Shown piece after piece: positions 55,609-64,000 of a stretch of DNA of 64,000 nucleotides. The notes beneath the pieces were generated by a model. The model ran no database searches and was not told the DNA's origin. It was given only the letters and a program-made list of their open reading frames with translations. Source of the stretch: Paramacrobiotus metropolitanus (lineage: Eukaryota; Tardigrada; Eutardigrada; Parachela; Macrobiotidae); the NCBI RefSeq assembly GCF_019649055.1, contig NW_026570225.1, positions 1,116,001-1,180,000 on the forward strand, read 5' to 3'. Each line of letters opens with the position of its first letter. Position 1 is the stretch's first letter. The position numbers and the translations under genes are program-made.

Positions 55609-58600
55609 TTACTGCACATCCTCGTCATCCGATGACGTCAGACAAATCAACTCTATTTCCCTTTTTTGGTGAGAAACTGTGTTTGGTTCTGCTTCTATTT
55701 CACCAACACAGAATCGTTTGGAGTAGGGTGGAGCGTTGTCGTCCGGTTTAGTGTCGCAGATTTCGGCATTGCATGACCTTTTGAGACATGGTGTGCCGAG
55801 CCCTGTTTTCGCAATCAGATCGTCTACGCAAGCTGCCGTATCGTCTATTGGCTGACCGAGCACCTCAGTTAGTGATGTCACTATATCGTTGTGTTTGGTT
55901 TCTGGCAACCAAACTCCTGCAATGTACAGAGAAATATAGCAGCTCGTATACTAATTACGAAATTCTGAATGCTTCTGATCGCTCTAAGTTTTTGTCGCTG
56001 CAGATAATTAATACACACACTCGCACCAATTATTGTCTGTGCGCTGAATACCACACGAACGATTTCTACGCGATTTTCGTATGGTGTCCCGAATGATTCC
56101 AGGGTGCTCCACACGCTCAATATGTTTCCACTGGAAACAAAAAAAATAGAGATGTATATGCAGTAAGTCTAATAGTTGTTGGGATAGCGCATTAGAATTT
56201 TCTTCAAGATAATCATTAAATGCAAAAAAAAATCCCAAAGTGTTTAAACATGTTTTTATTACCGGCACCTTAAAATTCGACCACGAAGATGTCTTTTTCC
56301 GATACCACAACGCGGCCCATTTTCGCACCACCCTTTTTCAAAAACATGACTGCACCGTTTAGCCATATCGTCGTAAATGTTGGTCCACAGTTGCCGCGCA
56401 TAATCGATATCCACCATATTCGATGTTTTCAGGTTCTGAAGACGTTGGCCAATCTGGTAGCCGGTGTTTGGCCGATAAATGTCAAAAAACTGCTGAACGG
56501 CCAGCTGGCCAGGTTCGTGTCTAGTTTTCGAATGCACCGCCAAAAATACATACTTCCGTCCACGACTCTTCAAGCAACATAATTTAATCCATTTTTCACA
56601 TGGATCTAGAGTAGTGCTGCGGTATCATTATTTACCTTTGTGACGTAGAAACCGTTAGAAAGGCCAGCATTGTCCTTCCAGATGTTTTCGGCATCGGCAA
56701 AGGACATTCCTCTATCGAAAGCAAAAGAATAGACGTGTGAAGTGTTGGTCGTTTTTGCATCTTTCAGATCCTTTTTAAAGGTCAAACGCTTTATGAGTTT
56801 CGCCGGATGTGAGCATGATCCTACATAACGCCAAACATTTCGCAGTGGAATAAAATAGTTACATTATTATGTACAATGGTATCATGTGCAGTAGCGTACC
56901 ATACTCTTTCAGTCCTGAATCGAACTTTCCAGTCCTTTTCGCCTGTGCGTATAATACTGACGATGAAACTATGTAGTATCACTTTAACACTAATTAAAGG
57001 CAGCGTAAAATCAGTGGTGTACAGATAACAGGTGTCACTCACAGTTCGGATGGCTTTGTCATAAAAATTGATGAAATACTGAAAAATTCTTTCTTGCATC
57101 AAAATCTCCATTCCAAGAATCCGATTCAGCATAAGACTAACGGACGAAACTAAAGAATATTGGGCGATATCATGTCCTAAAGTTCTTATGCAGTTTTGCG
57201 AATGTACTGTAGTTTGTATCTGCTTCTCTTAGCGTACCGTTTCGGCGGTAACAGCCGGAATTGTCAAGAAGGCCGATACCTTGTAAACCCTGCGTAAGAA
57301 CAAAATTGTTGATTATATATCTTATAGTCACGGTCAATTACGGTTCTGGTCAATCTGCTTGCCTTTTTTACTTCGTTCAAATCCACATCGAAATGATCTC
57401 CAAGAATGTCTTCATCATAATCAGTGAATGCCTTCATCATCTTCTTGAGAGCTATTTTACCTTCCTTGCCAACTATGTTAAACTGGGTCAGTCCCCAAGA
57501 TCTCGTCGCGCGACGGTCTCCGTGCGTTAACGCCCCCAGTTGTTCTAGTCGGGCGGCTACTGCGCTAGCGAAACGCTTTTCGCCGACAACATCACTGATC
57601 AAGAAGATGTATTTTGGCGCTGATGTCTGGTTGGCCCGATGTGTTCGCCCGAATTGCTGGATAGCGTGATCAGCGCTCCACGGCAACTCCAAGGTGATGT
57701 GCAGCCGACGACGCTGGTTGGGGACTCTACGATCGGCCTGAAGCGAAATGCCGCTGCTAGCAGCTTCACTAATGATGGCGATCTAAACAAAATGTACCGT
57801 ACGGTTGTGGTCACTTGTTTAGCCGGATAACTTGAGCAGTCAGTGTATAATTAAAGTCCTGTATATGCTTACGGTTAGTTGCGCGTGTACACTACGCATG
57901 TAGTTACTGCAATACCAACCAACTTTTCTCCCCTCATAAACATTTCTTTTTCTTCGGAGTTTATGGAAGCAGTGCCAGAACTGTGTTTCCGCTGATGGTA
58001 CTTAGCCAGTCCGTTTGGATCTTTGAGAATTCGCCCTTTGCGCCCCGTCATCTGGAAATTTATTCAAGAAGTGAATTTTCCCGAATCCGCTAGAGGAGAT
58101 ATGCAAAATCGATATTTCCATATCATGTAGCTAAAAACTATTACATTATCGGTGCAACACCGAACGAAGGAAGTTATCCTTCGCTCCCGATTACTTTAGT
58201 TTATCTTTGTGTACAGGTACTCACCTCGGCAACTTTCTCACTCCCACCAAGGCGATGGATCAACTCATCCAGTACATTTTTCGGTAAATTATCAGCAAAG
58301 CTTTCGAATTCTGCTAGCAGAGTTTCTTTCATTTCTTTCAGTTTTTCTTCGACCTCGGCAGGTTTAGCCAGTACGAGTTCTAAAATTTGATACCATAACC
58401 ATGGATTACATTCAAAGTGGTCGATGGGAGCAAATATTTGCTCCCAGCTTTCAAATGTGCGATGTTCCATACTCGTATTCAGTAGGCGGTATGTAAATCT
58501 CCTATAAGCTCTTACATTTACAATTGTTGGTAATGATGTTGTCATTACTTTGTACGCACACGTGCATTACTCCATACTGCAGTATATATAGTATTATATA

Positions 58601-61600
58601 CGAGTGATTGCAATTAACATGAGATTCAACCATAACCAATAAATAATAATTTACTCATACAGCAGGAAATAACGCAAGAGAACTCATCCAATGGTAGCTG
58701 ATACACTATCAAGGAACTAGATCTATAATATAACTACAAAAAAAGCTGACACATCGAGATCGGAAAAACCAGAACATAATCAAAAAAACTGTAAAGGCCA
58801 TTAGATTCAGCATGTTCAGAAACTGTGTCACATGGATTTTATTTTTTAAAATAATTATTTGAACCCGTCCCACCGGACCGATGCCGGTTCCGGCAAAACG
58901 GGCTTCGGTAACGCTTTCAAGGTGACTTGAGGATAATAGCAGTGCCAGTTGCTTAGAACATTAACTAAAGTATTAAGTATGCACTATAATAAAAATGTAA
59001 ATATTTTATTTGCAAACATGCTAAATTTTAATAGCCGGATTGCTGTAAATCAAATTAGAGTGTTCAAATGCATAAAAATAACAACTTGATTTCCGAACCA
59101 TGTTTAAATTAGCCCAGGTTTCGAAGGGACTAAAATCCAGTGAATAAATTGCTAGGTGAGTGAGTGACCCAGCTACCACCACTGTCCAGTGAACAAAAAA
59201 TCGCTAGGTGAACAAAATCTCTACCCGAGTAGGTGAGTGAGTGACCGAGCTAGCACTACCGTCCAGTGAACAAAATTGCTAGGTGAGTGAGTGGCCGAGC
59301 TACCACCACTGCCCCCTGAACAAAATTGCTAGATTAGTGGGTGACCGAGCTACCCCCACTGTCCAGTGAACAAAATTTCTAGGTGAGGAAGTGACCGAGC
59401 TAGACTCCTTGCCTAAAGAAGTTTTACAACAACTGCTAAGTCGAAGTCAGTTAGTGAATTTGCTAACGAATTAAATGAAATTATTTGTTCAAAGCGGCCG
59501 TGGATCACAAGAAACGCGGAGGCGAAGCCGCAGCGGTTTCTTGTACCTCTTATTATCACCAAAACACCGAACAGCTTAATTAATTTTGCTCGTACTTTCA
59601 TCGAGACCGGCTTCCCTAAACTGATCCTTCCGTTCTTCTAAGAAATCCTCCGCATACTCGTCATCAGTAAAACTGTTATCCACACTTTCGTTATCCGAAC
59701 CATATCTCTGCCAGTGGTGCGCTCCAAAAGGAAAAGAATTAGCCACAAGAGGGAAACAATCCATAATGTCCATGAATACGGCTCTAATGGTAAGGGGAAA
59801 TTGGAGAAAAATTACGCTGCAGGAAACCACAAATTATGAAAAATCACTGAAACCGTACTGAGCCGTCGATACGAAATCAGTCGCTTCGTCATCCTTTCCT
59901 TCGAGTACCAGACGCAACTGATTGGTTTTGGACTCCCCGGTTGATTGCAGACCAATAACCACACACTGCAACATACTTTACAGACGCTACGCTAATAAAT
60001 TATTTCGTATTTTGTATGGTACACACATTCATATAATTATTATTGTATCGGTTTTACAAACTTATATTTGTTTTGGTTTTTTTTCAGATAATCATAACGC
60101 ACATTAAGATTAAGCACAAAACACGTTCACGTCAAAATGGAAAAAGGTCAATATATCTAAAGTACAGTACAATACATAACACCATACAGTAACTATATAC
60201 GCTCACCATTTCTTGCTGAATAGCACTGTGAGCCACTGCTACCGCTGCCTCCACTTTGGCTGACAGGCACAAACAATTAAAAAATCGCTGATGCACGTTC
60301 CAAAATCGCATCCAACTTTATGAATTACCAACAAAAAAAGATTCAGGTACTCGAAGAAATAACAATCTTCGCACTCAGATAACGCTTACAACAGAGTGGA
60401 TGTCTTGTAGTTCCACGTGGCAATCAGTGCGGCTTCCATAAACTTTTCTCTAACGCAAATCCACTATAAAGCGCAAATTACGAGTACTTATACGTTTTTA
60501 CATGTAAAAATACACAATCAGTAAGTTTGATTAATACAAACAAACACCGATGGACTAAGCTACAATAAACGAAAAATCTAGACACTGCAGGTGTACATAC
60601 AAGCCGGGAGCACTGATTATAAAGTGCTATAAAATCTTCGGTCAGCGGAACATGATGGATTTCAAAGGTCACTCCTTCAAAGCTCAGCTGACGAGCCAGA
60701 AAAAGTCCTTTGCGTTTCATATCCATCGCTACAACTTCCATTGCCCCTATTCCGCTAGAAAAACCACAATTTATTTTAAACAACATAAATAATTAAAAAA
60801 CATACATTTACGAAGCAGTTTAATACGAAGCAGCTTTCAGCCACGTCTAATGAAGTGAAGACGGCAAACCGTTTATCGATTGATTCTGCAAAATGTTTGA
60901 AGCTCTTGAAAGCTGTACTCTCGCCCCACAGTCCTAAACGAGTCATATATCCCATATTTCGCGGTTCAGATGCCCCTAGTGCAACCGGATTAGAGAAAGG
61001 TCATGGAGAACCGCCATGCTGAAATTTACACGTACCAGTAGCCGTAGCATAAACCACTCGAGCCTCTGGCAGTTCGCGTTGAAGTTTAGCTACAAATAAT
61101 CCAGTTTTTGTCGGCTTTGTGTGCCTGCTTCGTCCAGGTGGGGGATAAAGATTTTTCGCCCGGTGGCACTCGTCAAACGCTATGACTCCGTCGAAGTCCG
61201 CGCCGCACCACGATATAAGTTGGCGTAGCCGACTACGAAACATGCCTTTTCGCTGGATGGTTCCCGATGTCAGACTGCTGTATGTGGCGAAGATAACTCC
61301 TTCCTTTTGGCCAAGTGCGTTGTACGCGTACGACTCCTTCTCCAGTCGGTGCACGGGAATATGGCTGGCGCCGACTTCCTCCAGGCTCTGTTCGGCATCA
61401 GCTGCAAGGTCGGTGGATACACTAAACCAGAGGAACTTCCGTTTTCCTCGGAGGAAATTCTCCAGGATGATTCCGGCTACAGTGCGGCCTTTTCCCACGC
61501 CCGCCCCATCGCCTGCGACATCCGTATTCGATATTAAAATATAGGGCTTAAAATGAACTGCTCCGAATAGGTAGTTAAATCAGTAGCTGTAGTTTTACGT

Positions 61601-62212
61601 TTCGTAATATTATATGCGTTGGAGATACGATCCTGCACCCCCTAAAGTGTGCACGAATAAAGGTAACGTTCGAAATTTTAATGATACAAAAGGCAGACCT
61701 ATTAAAAATCCAGCGCGATAGCCGTCCGGCAGAAACGAACGATGCATTTGACAGGCGTAGGCGACGGTTTCCAGCTGGACAATGGAGAGTAACCCTTCAT
61801 CAATAGTTCGTTGGGGTAACTTCAAGGAATTGCTATAAGCAGACAACAAAACACAACGTGTATTATCAGACGAAATCCATATACTGCCCGCCCTAGTATA
61901 AATGACGTAAGGTTTGCATAATTAAACTAATTTACTTATGAGTAACTTTACATCTACCTAAATTACAAACTACAAATGTATTTTAGTTTGCAAGCTAAAA
62001 TTATACATATTTATTAGTAAACTGGCATATTTACAAACATTTAAGTTTACAAACTGTAAGTAATATTTATAGAAGGGCTGCTAATGCCTTCATCTGATAT
62101 GTAGAACGAAAAACGATTGCTCACAAAGACTGGATGTCCGGCGGGCAGACACTCCGAAGGGATGTCGTTTCCACGAGAGGATCAGGATGTTTTTTGCCAG
62201 AATTCCATTTTA
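55609..62212 (-). CDS. SBNO (sno): Strawberry notch helicase-like co-regulator (5' part missing)
   Basis: Nineteen exons in frame: 62125-62212, 61699-61832, 61036-61512, 60870-60975, 60601-60754, 60390-60463, 60207-60315, 59854-59965, 59596-59781, 58225-58379, 57920-58051, 57342-57782, 57208-57289, 57043-57149, 56900-56942, 56636-56820, 56269-56567, 56021-56130, 55609-55901, about 1,095 codons. Collinear marks: [37 protein letters not shown], Walker [15 protein letters not shown], motif [76 protein letters not shown], motif VI-like [19 protein letters not shown], and YRPNTG. Strawberry notch proteins act in the nucleus downstream of Notch/EGFR signalling as SF2-like ATPases. The last exon is a lineage-specific tail. 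Donors at 60869 (GTTTGC), 59853 (GTTTCA) and 57919 (GTTGGT) are weak. The N-terminal exons were not found and probably lie beyond the window. Confidence 0.93.
58380..59595 (-). other. Strawberry notch intron with minisatellite
   Basis: A 1.2-kb phase-1 intron. Its main feature is the 50-bp minisatellite at 59136-59409; the rest is AT-rich. The exact octamer TACTCGTA is at 58470. Confidence 0.7.
59136..59409. repeat. Minisatellite, five units of about 50 bp
   Basis: Units start near 59136, 59185, 59262, 59312 and 59362. Each reads TCCAGTGAACAAAATTGCTA followed by GGTGAGTGAGTGACCGAGC and TACCACCACTG, with a few substitutions. The second unit is 77 bp because part of itself is duplicated. Every unit carries GGTGAGTGAG-like sequence, which resembles a splice donor on the plus strand (antisense to the gene). 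Confidence 0.88.
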
Positions 62213-64000
62213 CTGCTTCGTATGGAGAAAATATTTCAGCCATTACGGTGCTGCACATTCAAGGGCAACGGCAAATTACTAAATCAATTCATTAGTAACT
62301 ACTGCTAGTTGTCAAACTGCTAGCGAAAGAATGTGCAGGATTACGAATAATTTTACAATTAAGGCGTTAAGACTATTGTACATAGAACTTAATTGCACAC
62401 AAATCACAAGCCTACTATTATCAGAAGTCAGCCAAGTCGATAAGACATGCGAAACTTGTAATCCACAAACTCAACATTCCACATGCCGGAAAAAAACATA
62501 TTTTTATGTGCCGCAGAGTACAGTACTGTATAATTTATGGTTGTTATTGTACGTGGTATATAGGTATACCGTATATCTATTTAATCGTAATATCTATACA
62601 CTATCACTCACACAATCTACTTTGCATATCACTTGGACGTGCGCGGAACCATGCATGAGAATTGACCTTCGACCACGCGTACTTTCGAAAGAACTATTCG
62701 TAGCCGAAGAAAGCAATCGCAAAGTACAGTACGGCTGTGCTTTTTTTGCAAGACTGTCACAATTTGTCGCCGTCGCAAGCCATCGATCGTGCTCACCATC
62801 AGATAATATCTGATTTTATGTTTGTATGGACACATAATATTATATATTATGTGTCCATACATGCATATCTGTTAGTTAGATATGCAAGTATTAATAAATA
62901 AATATGAAATTTTGAAATAATATAATTGCCTGTTTTTGCTGGTCCAAAAGGTTAACTGAGAAACATTCCAGGGAACATGGCGCAAATCCATACGTAAATT
63001 TTATGCTTAATTCTGCAATACTCAGTTCCTACTCTAGCTGAACAAGCGAAACATTACTTCTGTGTGAGGTCGCAGATTCTCGGATGCTGGTTGTTACAGA
63101 TCGAAGCGCAGTTTGCAGATCGTATGAATTCTCAGAATTCAATTCTGATGACTTTGGCTGTACGAGTACCGTACTTCTAATTTGGCTGTACCGCTCTTCT
63201 ACACAGAAAGAATTAGTTCACCATCAAACTAATTTTGAATTAGTTTTGATGTACTACAGTTCTGCATAATTATTTTCTGGAAAACTACAGCCAAGTGCAA
63301 CTTGTACTTTTTTAAATGTGAAGTAGTGACCAAAAACCACTCAAATTGTAAACAGTTCTGTGAAATATCACAGGAGTCACAGGAATAATGAGCCTCTTAA
63401 TAATGAGAGTTAATTATTCATTGTTCGATTTCTTGAAGAAAATTGAAATTACTGTACACGGTGATGCGAACTCGCACTTCTGGTCGAATTTACGCCAGAA
63501 AAGTGGGATATATTTGATCACATTTCAAATTTAAATTCTTGGAACGAAAATTGTACCAAGTCTTATACGGCAAAAATTATTTTTTGGACCGATCGCACTT
63601 CTGGTCCTTTTGGTTAAATGATGATTACATCTGCTTAGAAAACGCCGCGTATAGTACAACAAAATTACTACGAGTACAGTAATTTTATTTTATTTTATCT
63701 GTTTGTCTGTGGTTATGGCGTCCTACCATCACGTCTCAGCCACAAGTATCCCATCTCAGAATCTTGGATAACAGGCAGTCGAGTCAGTCGACCACACTTG
63801 GATTCTTTGGAAAACGTGATTGTTGTAAAGCAAGCTGCAAGTACTTTGCAACTGCAGTAGATTATAGGTACAGCAGCTACTTCTGCTGTAGTAAACCGAA
63901 CGTTAATCGGGATTTGAATTTGCAACACGTTGGTATCCCATTTTCGCCACGTGATCAGGGATTTTGCTGAATCATCTGGAAATGTTAATCTGCTGGCAGG
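62213..64000. other. Right-hand spacer or 5' intron of strawberry notch
   Basis: Probably an intron or upstream region of strawberry notch. I searched both strands for its conserved N-terminal segment and found none. It includes the perfect hairpin at 62823-62861 and octamers TACGAGTA at 63161 and 63669. Nothing else is supported. Confidence 0.45.
62823..62861. repeat. Perfect 18-bp inverted repeat with TAT loop
   Basis: The left arm TGTATGGACACATAATAT and its exact reverse complement are separated by TAT. It has the same design as the hairpin at 50911-50947 (17-18 bp perfect stem, TAT loop), with unrelated stem sequence. Confidence 0.9.

Overview
The window is nuclear DNA of an invertebrate animal. 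Coding exons are short and separated by GT..AG introns, spacers and introns are AT-rich, and the recognisable genes are animal ones (SIX homeobox, SNW1/SKIP, coronin, OATP, strawberry notch, class A GPCRs, UNC-93-like). Both GPCRs carry an unusual NRLWAVT motif where DRY is expected, and three small secreted proteins match no family I know. I infer an ecdysozoan, with a tardigrade as best guess; no marker here proves it.

Layout. About 1.1-7.0 kb (+): a tandem cluster of three related small secreted helical proteins, with a possible 51-aa secreted peptide between the first two. 7-11 kb: spacer with a 34-bp perfect palindrome. 11.1-14.5 kb (+): UNC-93-like membrane protein. 14.65-15.6 kb: non-autonomous TA-target DNA transposon. 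16.6-18.1 kb (+): two-exon GPCR. 20.2-21.3 kb (+): intronless secreted protein with weak catalase-like resemblance behind a clear TATA box. 22.1-23.0 kb: hAT-type non-autonomous element with intact 8-bp target duplication, then a perfect 97-bp tandem duplication. 28.6-31.5 kb (+): SIX1/2 (sine oculis) orthologue, preceded by about 5.6 kb of gene-poor DNA likely to hold its regulatory sequence. 33.1-33.9 kb: second TA-target element. 35.1-37.8 kb (+): SNW1/SKIP, five exons. 38.5-45.1 kb (-): coronin, 13 coding exons, tail-to-tail with SNW1. 46.6-46.9 kb (-): possible 53-aa small protein. 47.9-53.1 kb (+): OATP transporter, 15 coding exons. 53.8-54.8 kb (-): intronless GPCR. 55.6-62.2 kb (-): strawberry notch, 19 exons seen, N-terminal end not found.

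The genes do not form a pathway. They are a normal mix of housekeeping genes (splicing, actin, chromatin/Notch co-regulator), a developmental regulator, transport and receptor genes, plus one lineage-specific cluster. The most novel items are the secreted helical family, the strong excess of the octamer TACTCGTA/TACGAGTA outside exons, and three well-preserved non-autonomous transposons. All exon models were derived by hand from splice consensus, frame continuity and family knowledge. Phases add up for every multi-exon gene reported, but no transcript data were available.
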